The notes beneath the pieces were generated by a model, which saw only the letters and a list, made by a program, of their open reading frames with translations, was not told the DNA's origin and did not search any database. From RGIG3009 sp045541495 (lineage in GTDB: Bacteria; Bacillota; Clostridia; Oscillospirales; Acutalibacteraceae): 64,000 nucleotides of DNA. The position numbers and the translations under genes are program-made. How positions within the stretch are numbered: the stretch's first letter is position 1; every line of letters starts with the position of its first letter. This document shows, one piece after another, positions 34,994 through 43,788 of the stretch. Location of the stretch: the NCBI GenBank assembly GCA_045541495.1, contig JAZQJE010000009.1, forward strand, positions 1-64,000. Reading direction: 5' to 3'.

Positions 34994-36098
34994 TACCGTT
35001 GTGAAAAAGCATCATCGCGAGCCGTTGTTACACATCGCCAAACGGGATGATATGGTATGGTGGCAAGCGTGGCTCATTCGTATCGGAACGATTCTGTTGG
35101 CGTTTTTCCTGATCGGCCTGCTGTCTTGTGCGCTGACGGGCAGTTCGTTAGGCAATGTGTATGAACTGATGTTCCGCGGCACGTTCGGACGGTTGTTCGA
35201 AGGGAAAACCAGTTTGTTGTGGCGATTTTTACAGCAAACGGCGATCTTGTTGGGATTGTCGCTGGCGGTGACCCCCGCATTTAAAATGAAATTTTGGAAC
35301 TGCGGTGCCGAAGGCCAAGCCTTGATGGGCGGTTTGATCGCCATGGTGTGCATGATGCAACTGGGGAATCTGCCCAACGGCTTGCTCATTGCCATCATTG
35401 CCGTTGCCAGTATGGTGGTAAGCGCCATATGGGGTGTTCTTCCCGCTATCTTTAAAGCACAGTACGGCACCAACGAAACCCTGTTTACCTTAATGATGAA
35501 CTATGTTGCCACCCAGATCGTGGCCTATTATGTGTATCTGACAGGTAAGGGTTCCGGTATCATTCAGCCGGTGAGAACGGGTAACTTGCCGGTGATCGCC
35601 GGTCAGCAGTACTTGTTGAATATTCTGATCGTTGTTGTGCTGATGGTCCTCATGTTCGTGTATCTGAAATACAGCAAGCACGGATACGAGATTGCCGTGG
35701 TGGGCGAAAGCCAAAACACCGCCCGATATATCGGCATTAACGTGAAGAAAGTGATCTTACGCACTATGGCCATCTCCGGCGCAATCTGCGGTATCGTGGG
35801 TATGTTGTTGGTATCGGGTACGGACCATTCCATCAATACCGATACGGTGGGCGGACAAGGCTTTACTGCCATCATGATCTCGTGGCTCGGTCAGTTCAAT
35901 CCCTTTATCATGGCGGGTATGTCGGCGTTGTTGGCGTTCTTAAATACCGGTGCGGGAAAAGTGGCGGACAGTTTCTTCTTAAACGGTTCCTATGCCGATA
36001 TTGTCTCCGGTATTGTGATCTTGTTTGTGGTCGGTTGCGAATTCTTTATTCGGTATTCCGTGAGAATTCGTCGCAATAAGAAGGAGGGAGAAGCATGA
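34986..36098 (+). CDS. Nucleoside ABC transporter permease 1
   Basis: A 370-residue BPD_transp_2 permease with about ten hydrophobic segments. NCGAEGQALMGGL after the third helix and a GESQNTARYIGINV loop match the NupP/YufP family. ATG at 34986 has GGAGGTGA upstream within the ATPase gene, so translation is probably coupled. It pairs with the next permease. Confidence 0.9.
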   Translation: MADTVVKKHHREPLLHIAKRDDMVWWQAWLIRIGTILLAFFLIGLLSCALTGSSLGNVYELMFRGTFGRLFEGKTSLLWRFLQQTAILLGLSLAVTPAFKMKFWNCGAEGQALMGGLIAMVCMMQLGNLPNGLLIAIIAVASMVVSAIWGVLPAIFKAQYGTNETLFTLMMNYVATQIVAYYVYLTGKGSGIIQPVRTGNLPVIAGQQYLLNILIVVVLMVLMFVYLKYSKHGYEIAVVGESQNTARYIGINVKKVILRTMAISGAICGIVGMLLVSGTDHSINTDTVGGQGFTAIMISWLGQFNPFIMAGMSALLAFLNTGAGKVADSFFLNGSYADIVSGIVILFVVGCEFFIRYSVRIRRNKKEGEA

Positions 36099-37084
36099 TA
36101 CAAGCGTTTATCAGCAGTTCCATTCCTCTGGGTGTGCCGTTGCTTTATGGCTCTACCGGCGAGATCGTTACGGAAAAATCCGGTCACTTAAACCTCGGTA
36201 TTCCGGGCATCATGTACGTGGGCGGTATCAGCGGCGTTATCGGCGCGTTCTTATATGAAAATGCCTGTGGCAATACTCTCGAAAACATGAATCCCTGGTT
36301 GGCGGTGTTGATTCCGCTGTTATCCTCGTTGATAGGCTCTGCTTTAATGGGTCTGATCTACAGTTTCTTAACGGTGACATTGCGGGCCAATCAGAACGTG
36401 ACGGGTCTGGCATTGACCACCTTTGGTATCGGTATCGGCAACTTCTTTGGTGGTTCTCTTATCAAACTGGTGGACAGCGATATGCCTTCCATTATTTTGA
36501 CCAAGACCAGTAAATTCTTCCGTGCCAGTTTGCCTTTTGCGGATGATCTGGGATGGTTTGGGGACATTTTTCTGTCACACGATTTTCTGACCTATTTATC
36601 CATTGTTATTGCGTTGATCGTATCCTTTGTGCTGAACCGCACCCGTGTGGGATTGAATTTGCGGTCAGTGGGCGAAAACCCCGGCACGGCGGATGCGGCG
36701 GGTATTCCCGTAACGGCCTATAAGTATATTGCCACCTGTATCGGCAGTGCCATTGCAGGATTGGGCGGTTTACAGTATGTGATGGCGTATGCCAACGGCG
36801 TATGGTCCAACGACGCATTCGGTGACCGCGGTTGGATGGCCATTGCGCTGGTGATCTTTGCTCTGTGGAAACCCACCATGGCCATCTGTGGCTCGTTCTT
36901 GTTCGGCGCGCTATGCAATGCCAACAACTATATCCACGGTTTGGGAGATTCTACACAGGAATTGTTTAAGATGTTGCCGTATGTGGTGACATTGATCGTA
37001 CTGATCATCACCAGTATGCGCAAAAAGCGCGAATATCAACCCCCCGAAAGTTTGGGCTTGCCCTATTTCCGCGAAGAACGATAA
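36095..37084 (+). CDS. Nucleoside ABC transporter permease 2
   Basis: A 329-residue BPD_transp_2 permease matching NupQ/YufQ-type partners: an early GEIVTEKSGHLNLGIPGIM motif and GENPGTADAAGIPV cytoplasmic loop. It overlaps the first permease by 4 bp (ATGA). With the BMP lipoprotein and double ATPase it completes a purine nucleoside importer. Confidence 0.9.
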   Translation: MIQAFISSSIPLGVPLLYGSTGEIVTEKSGHLNLGIPGIMYVGGISGVIGAFLYENACGNTLENMNPWLAVLIPLLSSLIGSALMGLIYSFLTVTLRANQNVTGLALTTFGIGIGNFFGGSLIKLVDSDMPSIILTKTSKFFRASLPFADDLGWFGDIFLSHDFLTYLSIVIALIVSFVLNRTRVGLNLRSVGENPGTADAAGIPVTAYKYIATCIGSAIAGLGGLQYVMAYANGVWSNDAFGDRGWMAIALVIFALWKPTMAICGSFLFGALCNANNYIHGLGDSTQELFKMLPYVVTLIVLIITSMRKKREYQPPESLGLPYFREER

Positions 37085-37107
37085 GACAATGCCCGCCTTT
37101 GTCTGGG

Positions 37108-37136
37108 TTGACGAAGGCGAGCTCTTATCATATACT
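37108..37136 (+). promoter_or_regulatory. Sigma-A promoter of the transglutaminase lipoprotein gene
   Basis: TTGACG (37108-37113), 17-bp spacer, TATACT (37131-37136). The -35 lies within an imperfect hairpin (37094-37119) after the permease gene. Confidence 0.65.
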
Positions 37137-37158
37137 AAAGAAAAAGGGAGGTATGGGT

Positions 37159-38694
37159 ATGCGTCGTGTCGCGGTGATCGCAACGGTTTTAGTCTTACTT
37201 GTCGGATCGTGCGGTTGCAAGCAGGAAACAACAAAAACTGACAACAACACCACCACTACGGCAATAGGAATGATTTCCGGGCAAGAACGTGTGAGTACCA
37301 CCGTGCAAGGGGACATCGCGAATCGGACAACTATCACGGCAACCAAAACCGAGGCACACGGTTCTACGACAGTCACGACACATACAGTCACGGGGACTAC
37401 CCGTTTATCGGGTATGGATCTGCCGTTGTCCGCCGGTAGCACAACAGCGGTGTCCGGAACGGATAATGACGCGGTAAACCCAACCACAACAGAAGTGGCG
37501 GTGATAGGTACGACCGTCACAACGAAAGCCGCTCCTACCGTCGGTGAGGTGACCCGTGCTACCGTAACGACACCTCAACAGGCCATTACCACCGATGCTC
37601 GGCAAACGATTACCTCCGCCGTCCACCAATCGAATACGACAAAGAGCGTGTCGACGGCTTTGCCAACAACCACTGCGTGGACAAAACCGATGGGTCCTAC
37701 ACCGCTGACAGCGTTGGACCCCGAAATGTATTACGGATATGTCTTATTGGGAAACGAGCGCAACGGTTCTCAATTACAAGCGGTTTACCGCCGTCTGGCA
37801 GCGGGTGTGGAAGCTATGGATACGGCCATTACAGTCAACGATGAGAGCGTACACATCAGCGGTGAAGACCTGAACAACGTTTGGAGTTATTATCGATTGG
37901 ATTATCCGCAACATTTTTGGGTGGACAGCCGCTTTTCCTATGAGATTAAAGGCGATCAAATAACGGCCATGCCTTCCTATCGTATGGATAAAGAGGAACG
38001 GGACAGTCGGCGTGCCGATATGGAAAAAACGGTAATGGAAATTTTATCCGAGGTATCGGGCAGTTGGTCGGAATATGAGCGGGAGTTGGCTATTCACGAT
38101 GCCTTGTGCGAACGGCTGACCTATCGCGAAAACGGTCCCGCTTCTCACAATGCCGACGGTGCGTTGGTAGATGGAGAAGCCGTTTGTGAAGGGTATGCGG
38201 AATCTTTCCAATATCTGCTATACCGTGCGGGCATTCAGTGTTTGGGTGTGATAGGTACCTCTCACAACGAAGACCATAAATGGAATGTGGTACGCCTTGA
38301 TGGTAGTTATTATCATGTGGATATCACTTGGGATGATCCTGTTGGCGTGAAGCCAACCGTTTCTCATGGATATCTTAATATCAGTGAGGCCTTGTTGAAA
38401 CGCGATCACCGTGTCGATCAAGAAGGCGGATATCCCCTTCCCGCTTGTCAAGTGACCACCTACAATTATTTTAAACAGAACGGCGGATGGCTCACCGACT
38501 TTTCCGTGGACGAGGTGGCCGCCCATCTTCGCCACAACAGCGGGAAGGCCGAGTTTTATCTTGTGGAGAAAACGGCAGAGCAGTTTGTAGATTGGTTTGA
38601 CGAAAATGCGTACGTCATCAAGGAAAAAGCAGGAGCAGAATCGGGATACAGTCTGTCGATCGGCGAATTTACCGTGACAGTGGATATGACATAA
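37159..38694 (+). CDS. Secreted transglutaminase-like lipoprotein with Thr-rich stalk
   Basis: A 511-residue surface protein. The N-terminal signal peptide ends in a lipobox-like VGSC (Cys18). Residues about 25-180 are a low-complexity Thr/Val/Ala stalk. The C-terminal domain is of the transglutaminase/protease (DUF5050/CYK3-like) superfamily with the Cys-His-Asp triad visible: AVCEGYA (C343), HKWNVV (H373) and HVDITWDD (D388). The triad suggests a working thiol protease or amidase on the cell surface. ATG at 37159 is better spaced from GGGAGG than 37153. Confidence 0.85.
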   Translation: MRRVAVIATVLVLLVGSCGCKQETTKTDNNTTTTAIGMISGQERVSTTVQGDIANRTTITATKTEAHGSTTVTTHTVTGTTRLSGMDLPLSAGSTTAVSGTDNDAVNPTTTEVAVIGTTVTTKAAPTVGEVTRATVTTPQQAITTDARQTITSAVHQSNTTKSVSTALPTTTAWTKPMGPTPLTALDPEMYYGYVLLGNERNGSQLQAVYRRLAAGVEAMDTAITVNDESVHISGEDLNNVWSYYRLDYPQHFWVDSRFSYEIKGDQITAMPSYRMDKEERDSRRADMEKTVMEILSEVSGSWSEYERELAIHDALCERLTYRENGPASHNADGALVDGEAVCEGYAESFQYLLYRAGIQCLGVIGTSHNEDHKWNVVRLDGSYYHVDITWDDPVGVKPTVSHGYLNISEALLKRDHRVDQEGGYPLPACQVTTYNYFKQNGGWLTDFSVDEVAAHLRHNSGKAEFYLVEKTAEQFVDWFDENAYVIKEKAGAESGYSLSIGEFTVTVDMT

Positions 38695-38696
38695 AA

Positions 38697-38735
38697 AGAA
38701 GCCGTGTGTTAAAGTGAACACACGGCTTCTCTTTT
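38697..38735. terminator. Bidirectional terminator between convergent genes
   Basis: A 14-bp perfect stem (38697-38710 with 38717-38730) with T-rich sequence on the plus side and A-rich (T on minus) on the other. It serves the plus-strand lipoprotein gene and the minus-strand membrane protein gene. Confidence 0.88.
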
Positions 38736-38745
38736 GTATGTACGA

Positions 38746-39687
38746 TTATTCTGCCGGCGAGGGTTCGGGCAACAACGGCTCTTCCGACACAGCAATGGGT
38801 TTTGCGAATTTGCGGTACAGTAAAATGTATCCGACGATCAATGCCACCGCCAATACGCCGCAGATGATCGCGGTAACGGTGAGATTGCGGCTGAAGACCG
38901 AGATAACGGGTTCTACAAAGGTGGCGATCGACGGATCCGATTCTGCCACGAGAGTGAGGATCGTACTGTTGCCCATGGTGATGGACAATGCGGTGGTCAG
39001 CAACGCCGCAACGGCGGCATCCACTCCTAACCACAACATACCGCCGAAACGAGGAAAACGGCAAGCGTAGATCAAGATCGCCAACAGGATGATGGACAGA
39101 ATGGCGATGGTGGTGATCATGGGATTCAGAATTTGACGAATGACGGTGAACGGATCGTTTTCGGATTCTTCGGGCAGTGTGGGAAGCGGAAGTGATTCCA
39201 CGATCACATCGGCGTGTGTATCCACCAACGTTTTGAGTTCCTTCGCGATAGTTTCCTCTGGAACATCCTCAGGCATGTAGGGTTTGACGGATTCTACGAT
39301 CGCATCGATCTCTTCATTGGCAAGGGATTTCAGCGCTTCGGTGGTGAATTGCCGCTCACCTGCGGTTTCCCCTTTTAAAACCACGTCCAAAACATCCTGC
39401 GCGTATAGGCCGAAGGCCTTAGAAACGGTGTCGGACGCAATCAATTTCTCGATGGCCTCTGTACTGACGCCTTCGATGGGGATGATTTCTTGCAGATCTT
39501 CGGCAGGGGGAAGAATAGCTTCCAGATCAATATTTTGTACGGCCGACGAAACGGTATCGGCGATGATTTCCGGCTTGGCAAAGGATGTGAGACCGCAATA
39601 TAGGGAGAAAACAGAAACCAACATGATCAGGACAATGCTGAACAGGGTTGCCGCAATACAACCTAAAACATTAAGAAAAGTTTTCAT
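38746..39687 (-). CDS. Hypothetical membrane protein with large extracytoplasmic domain
   Basis: A 313-residue protein of unknown family. One N-terminal helix (about 8-30) precedes an acidic, helical domain of about 155 residues (IADTVSSAVQNIDLEAILPP), then three membrane helices (about 193-300) and a short Pro/Glu-rich tail. Gly-Asn motifs between helices are not diagnostic. ATG at 39687 follows GAGGAGG. Monocistronic with its own promoter; the function cannot be told from sequence. Confidence 0.7.
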   Translation of the reverse strand: MKTFLNVLGCIAATLFSIVLIMLVSVFSLYCGLTSFAKPEIIADTVSSAVQNIDLEAILPPAEDLQEIIPIEGVSTEAIEKLIASDTVSKAFGLYAQDVLDVVLKGETAGERQFTTEALKSLANEEIDAIVESVKPYMPEDVPEETIAKELKTLVDTHADVIVESLPLPTLPEESENDPFTVIRQILNPMITTIAILSIILLAILIYACRFPRFGGMLWLGVDAAVAALLTTALSITMGNSTILTLVAESDPSIATFVEPVISVFSRNLTVTAIICGVLAVALIVGYILLYRKFAKPIAVSEEPLLPEPSPAE

Positions 39688-39716
39688 AGATACGCCTCCT
39701 CAAAGACTGTACATAA

Positions 39717-39745
39717 ACTATACCATTGTATGCCAAAAAAGGCAA
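39717..39745 (-). promoter_or_regulatory. Sigma-A promoter of the membrane protein gene
   Basis: On the minus strand, TTGCCT (39745-39740), 17 bp, TATAGT (39722-39717), 30 bp before the ATG. Confidence 0.65.
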
Positions 39746-39751
39746 GGCAAA

Positions 39752-39794
39752 AGCTAAAAGAAAACAGGTGTCGGCTATCAGCCGGCACCTGTTT
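39752..39794 (-). terminator. Rho-independent terminator of the NlpC/P60-like gene
   Basis: A 14-bp stem with one G-U pair (39762-39775 with 39781-39794) followed on the minus strand by TTTTCTTTTAG. It lies 6 bp after the stop codon. Confidence 0.85.
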
Positions 39795-39800
39795 CACGTT

Positions 39801-40424
39801 TTATTGTGCGGGACGGCGGGCTGCTACAAAGCGGGGTCCCCAATAGGAATTGTCGAGTTTTTGCGATTTTGTGGGAGAATCGGGGTTGTTACAAGAAACA
39901 AACTGTTCGTCGCCGATATAGATACCGCAAAAATCAGGATTGCCGCCGATCTCATTGGCAAACACCAGAATGTCGCCTACCTGCAATTCATCGGGGGGAA
40001 CATCTTCACCGTACAACGCCATAGCGGATGCTTGACGAGGAACGGTATAGCCGTTTTGCTTGTAGCAATAGACCACAAAACTGGGATTGTCGAACCCATC
40101 GGGCCCGTTACCGCCTGTTTTATACGGCGTACCGATCAGGGAAATGGCCAATTCGGCGATGGCTTTTCCGCTTTCGGAGCCGACCTCTTCACTGTCGCCG
40201 ATAGACGGTTTTGTGGCGGTGGTGCCGGTCGTATCGGTATCCCCAGTATCAAACAGATCGGTAGTCGTGGTGGCGATCGTCGTAGTGGTGGTTGTGGTGG
40301 GGACGGCGATATCGCCGGGTGCCTTGGTAATAAGAGTGGGGGAGAGATCTTCTTCACAAGCACACAAAACGATGGTAAGGAGTAGACAAAGACAGACCAA
40401 CATAGACAAGGAGCGGTTTTTCAT
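39801..40424 (-). CDS. NlpC/P60-fold lipoprotein lacking catalytic residues
   Basis: A 207-residue lipoprotein: signal peptide with lipobox LCAC (Cys23), a Thr-rich stalk (about 40-75) and an NlpC/P60 domain. The domain is easily recognised (LIGTPYKTGGNGPDGFD; VGDILVF; GIYIGDEQFVS). However, the catalytic Cys in the usual DCSGF is Asn113 (DNPSF) and the His before VGIY is Phe165 (FCGIYIG). It is therefore probably a non-catalytic binding protein of peptidoglycan peptides. ATG at 40424 follows AGAGGTGAT. Confidence 0.85.
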   Translation of the reverse strand: MKNRSLSMLVCLCLLLTIVLCACEEDLSPTLITKAPGDIAVPTTTTTTTIATTTTDLFDTGDTDTTGTTATKPSIGDSEEVGSESGKAIAELAISLIGTPYKTGGNGPDGFDNPSFVVYCYKQNGYTVPRQASAMALYGEDVPPDELQVGDILVFANEIGGNPDFCGIYIGDEQFVSCNNPDSPTKSQKLDNSYWGPRFVAARRPAQ

Positions 40425-40448
40425 CGTAACATCACCTCTATACAACTA

Positions 40449-40477
40449 AGTTTAAAGGAAAATTCTTTAAAAAGCAA
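40449..40477 (-). promoter_or_regulatory. Probable promoter of the NlpC/P60-like gene
   Basis: On the minus strand, TTGCTT (40477-40472), 17 bp, TAAACT (40454-40449), 25 bp before the ATG. Confidence 0.5.
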
Positions 40478-40557
40478 TAAAAAGATGGGGAAATACTGTT
40501 CATTTTTAAAAAAATATGATACACTGTTATCATTACCTATATAAGGAGAGATCATCT

Positions 40558-41865
40558 ATGGCCGAACTTCGTCCTTTCCGTGCCCTTCGCTTCACCGAAC
40601 AGGCCGGCGCCGTTGAAGAGGTGGTGTGTCCACCTTACGACATTATTTCCGAGGAACAGCGGCAAGCGTATCTGCGTCGCAATCCTCACAACATCATCCG
40701 CCTGGAATTACCGCGAGAGGGACAGGACCCTTATGCGCAAGCGGGAAACGTGTTGCGTCAGTGGCTCGCCGAGGGGGTATTGGCACAGGATGAACAAGCG
40801 GCGTTTTATATCTATGAGATCGAATATGATCTGGATGGTATGAGTGATATCAGCGGTATGTACGGCGGCACGCACAGTGTATACGGCCTGATTGCGCAGG
40901 TACGGTTGGAAGAATTTGAAAAAGGGATCGTATTGCCCCATGAATGGACATTGTCCAAGGCAAAAGAGGACCGACTCAACTTGATGAAAGCGACGGGTTG
41001 TAATTTCAGCGATGTGTACTGCTTGTACGACGATGACGGCAGTGAAAGCGAAACAAACGATCTGTTGGCGTTGGCCATGCGGGAACAACCTACCACCGTT
41101 TTAACCGATGAAGCGGGACTGACGCATCGTTTATGGGCGTTGACGGACGAAGGATTGATCCGCGCGATCCAGCAACGGTTTGCAGATATGAAACTGTATA
41201 TTGCCGACGGTCATCATCGCTATGAAACGGCCATTAACTATCGCAACTGGTTACGGGAGAAAGGCGTACCCATGGGTGATGCGGAGTATATCATGATGAT
41301 GGTGGTGGAAATGAGCCATCCGGGATTGACGGTATTTCCCACCCACCGTTTACTGCGTGATCTGCCGAATTTCTCGTCCGAAGCGATGTTGGCCGCTTGC
41401 AACACCTATTTTCATGTAGAAAAGGGGTTGCCGCTGTTTGCTTTAGACGAACGATTGGAGCAAGCGTATTTGGACGGACAAAAAGCCTTTGGTTTCTATA
41501 CGGGCGGCGATACCGCCGCGGTATTGACCTTAAAAGAGTTGTCGGTGATGGATGCGGTTCTTCCCCATCTGTCCACGGCTTCCCGTCAATTGGATGTGAC
41601 GGTGTTGCATACGTTGGTATTGGAACAGGTGTTGGGCATTGATAAGGAGAATATGGCCCAGCAGATCAACCTCACCTACACCCGCAGTCGTACCGAGGCG
41701 CTGGACGCTGTGGAAAGCGGCGCGGCACAAGCGGCGTTCTTGCTGAATCCCACCCGTGTATCGGAAATTCGCGATGTGGCCGCTGCAGGAGAGAAAATGC
41801 CGCAAAAATCCACCTATTTTTATCCCAAACTGATCACCGGTTTGACGGTCAATAAACTGTTATAA
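40558..41865 (+). CDS. DUF1015 family protein
   Basis: A 435-residue protein matching DUF1015/COG4198 from end to end: RPFRALRF at the start, VVCPPYDIISEEQRQAYL, NIIRLELPRE, the YIADGHHRYETA motif and NLTYTRS-type C-terminus. Biochemical role is not established; in Clostridia it is often linked to serine biosynthesis (serA), which is not seen here. ATG at 40558 follows AAGGAGAG. It is divergent from the NlpC/P60-like gene. Confidence 0.9.
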   Translation: MAELRPFRALRFTEQAGAVEEVVCPPYDIISEEQRQAYLRRNPHNIIRLELPREGQDPYAQAGNVLRQWLAEGVLAQDEQAAFYIYEIEYDLDGMSDISGMYGGTHSVYGLIAQVRLEEFEKGIVLPHEWTLSKAKEDRLNLMKATGCNFSDVYCLYDDDGSESETNDLLALAMREQPTTVLTDEAGLTHRLWALTDEGLIRAIQQRFADMKLYIADGHHRYETAINYRNWLREKGVPMGDAEYIMMMVVEMSHPGLTVFPTHRLLRDLPNFSSEAMLAACNTYFHVEKGLPLFALDERLEQAYLDGQKAFGFYTGGDTAAVLTLKELSVMDAVLPHLSTASRQLDVTVLHTLVLEQVLGIDKENMAQQINLTYTRSRTEALDAVESGAAQAAFLLNPTRVSEIRDVAAAGEKMPQKSTYFYPKLITGLTVNKLL

Positions 41866-41908
41866 ATGACACGAGGGTGCGTTATCACGTGCCCCGCTTC
41901 AGGAAGAT

Positions 41909-41953
41909 TTAACATATATTTAACTTTCCTTTAACAAAAGGGTACGGTATAAT
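41909..41953 (+). promoter_or_regulatory. Pho-box-like triple repeat and -10 of the Na/Pi cotransporter gene
   Basis: Three direct repeats TTAACA, TTAACT and TTAACA start at 41909, 41920 and 41931, an exact 11-bp period. This matches the Gram-positive PhoP box pattern (TTAACA-like units every 11 bp). An ideal -10, TATAAT (41948-41953), starts 11 bp after the last repeat, while the -35 region is poor, as expected for an activator-dependent promoter. Confidence 0.75.
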
Positions 41954-41992
41954 AAAAGAAAACTTCGCTTGGCGAAGAGGGGATGTGCAATC

Positions 41993-43750
41993 TTGGATAT
42001 CTTTTCCGTCTTTACACTGTGCGGCGGTCTGGCCTTTTTTCTGTACGGCATGAACGTCATGTCGGCAGGTCTGGAAAAACTTGCCGGCGGTAAACTGGAG
42101 CAAATGCTCAAACAATTGACGTCCAATCCGTTTAAAAGTTTGTTGTTGGGCGCGGGCATTACCATCGCCATTCAGTCTTCTTCCGCTATGACGGTGATGC
42201 TGGTGGGCCTGGTGAACTCCGGTATCATGCAATTGGGACAGACTATCGGCGTGATCATGGGCTCCAATATCGGTACCACTTTAACAGCATGGATCCTCAG
42301 TATGGCAGGCATTGAAAGTGATAACCTGCTGATCAAAATGCTGAAACCCGAATCGTTTTCACCCCTTGTGGCGTTGATCGGTATTTTGCTGATCATGGCC
42401 AGCAAGACGGACAAGAAAAAGAGTACCGGTTCCATTTTGGTGGGTTTTGCCGTGCTGATGTACGGCATGGAACTGATGAAAGATGCCATGGAACCCCTTA
42501 CCGAAATGGATGGGTTCAACGATATCCTGTTGATGTTCAACAACCCGTTGTTGGGTGTATTGGTTGGCGCGGTATTTACGGGAATCATTCAAAGTTCCGC
42601 CGCTTCTGTGGGTATTTTACAGGCGTTGTCCTTAACGGGTGGCGTGACCTATGGTATGGCGCTCCCCATCATCATGGGGCAAAACATCGGTACTTGCGTG
42701 ACAGCGCTGTTATCCAGTATCGGCGTTAACAAGAACGCCAAGCGTGTGGCGATGGTACACATTTCCTTTAACCTTATCGGTACCTTGGTATGTTTGATCG
42801 CTTTTTATTTGATAGACGCCTTTGTACATTTTGCGTTTGTGGATACGTCGGTCAACCCCTTCGGCATCGCGGTGATGCACACGATCTTTAATGTGGTGAC
42901 CACCGTCTTATTATTGCCGTTCAGTAAATTGTTGGAAAAGATCGCCCGCGTGACCATTCGGGACGACGACGGTGCGGAAGAAAAATACACCTTTATCGAC
43001 AAACGGTTGCTTTCCACGCCCGCGGTGGCGTTGGCCGAATGTACCAACCGCACGGTCAAGATGGCGCAGATCGCCAAGTCCACGTTGCTGGATGCCATTG
43101 ATCTGTTGAGCGATTACAACCCCAAAAAGGACGAAGAGATCCGACAGGCAGAAAACGATATTGATACTTATGAAGACAAATTGGGTACGTATTTGGTGTT
43201 GTTGTCGGGTAAAGAATTGACCCAGACAGACAGTGCACAGGTTTCCAAATTGCTTCATGCTATCGGTGATTTCGAGCGGTTGGGTGACCACGCGGTCAAT
43301 CTGGTACGGGTTGCAACCGAGATCAACGAGAAAAAATTGCATTTTTCACCCGCGGCACAGGAAGAATTGGCCACGCTCACCCGCGCGATTCGCGATATTG
43401 TGGCATTAACAGTGGAAGCCTTTGAGAAAAATGATGTGACCTTAGCTGTTCAGGTAGAACCGTTAGAACAAGTTATTGACTCGCTGACAGCCGAAGTGAA
43501 AAACCGCCATGTGCATCGGTTGCAGGCGGGTGAGTGTACCATTGAATTGGGATTTGTGTTGTCGGATCTTATCAACAACTATGAACGGGTATCCGATCAC
43601 TGCTCCAACATTGCGGTCAACTTGATCGAAATGGAACACAACAGTTTCAAGACACACCAGTATCTCAACGAGATCAAAACGGTGGACCAGAGTTTTATGG
43701 AGATGTACGAGTCTCGCAAAGATCAGTATCGGTTGAGCACGATGAAATAA
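41993..43750 (+). CDS. Na/Pi cotransporter family protein with PhoU-like domain
   Basis: A 585-residue protein. The N-terminal half has two NptA/PNaS repeats with the duplicated QSSSA motif (AIQSSSAMTVM; IIQSSAASVGIL) and GSNIGTT/GQNIGTC. The C-terminal 200 residues are a helical PhoU-like domain (IGDFERLGDHAVNLV; DHCSNIAVNLIEME). It probably imports phosphate with sodium. The start appears to be TTG at 41993 (MDIFSVFTLCGGLAFFLYG is the family-typical N-terminus) with GAGGGG 10 nt upstream. The Pho-box-like promoter supports a phosphate role. Confidence 0.92.
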   Translation: MDIFSVFTLCGGLAFFLYGMNVMSAGLEKLAGGKLEQMLKQLTSNPFKSLLLGAGITIAIQSSSAMTVMLVGLVNSGIMQLGQTIGVIMGSNIGTTLTAWILSMAGIESDNLLIKMLKPESFSPLVALIGILLIMASKTDKKKSTGSILVGFAVLMYGMELMKDAMEPLTEMDGFNDILLMFNNPLLGVLVGAVFTGIIQSSAASVGILQALSLTGGVTYGMALPIIMGQNIGTCVTALLSSIGVNKNAKRVAMVHISFNLIGTLVCLIAFYLIDAFVHFAFVDTSVNPFGIAVMHTIFNVVTTVLLLPFSKLLEKIARVTIRDDDGAEEKYTFIDKRLLSTPAVALAECTNRTVKMAQIAKSTLLDAIDLLSDYNPKKDEEIRQAENDIDTYEDKLGTYLVLLSGKELTQTDSAQVSKLLHAIGDFERLGDHAVNLVRVATEINEKKLHFSPAAQEELATLTRAIRDIVALTVEAFEKNDVTLAVQVEPLEQVIDSLTAEVKNRHVHRLQAGECTIELGFVLSDLINNYERVSDHCSNIAVNLIEMEHNSFKTHQYLNEIKTVDQSFMEMYESRKDQYRLSTMK

Positions 43751-43756
43751 AAAGGA

Positions 43757-43788
43757 AAAGCGACTGCCGCTATGGCAGTCGCTTTTTT
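43757..43788. terminator. Bidirectional terminator between Na/Pi transporter and tspO
   Basis: A 12-bp stem (43757-43768 with 43774-43785, loop GCTAT) with T-runs on both strands. The tspO stop codon lies in its edge. Confidence 0.9.

Noticed and set aside
37094..37119. Hairpin after the second nucleoside permease gene as a terminator
   Set aside because: One mismatch-type G-U pair and no T-run; the sequence also forms the -35 region of the next promoter.
37230..37680. Low-complexity Thr/Ala/Val region as a DNA repeat array or CRISPR
   Set aside because: There is no regular repeat unit at DNA level; it is a coding stalk of a lipoprotein. No CRISPR array was seen in the window.
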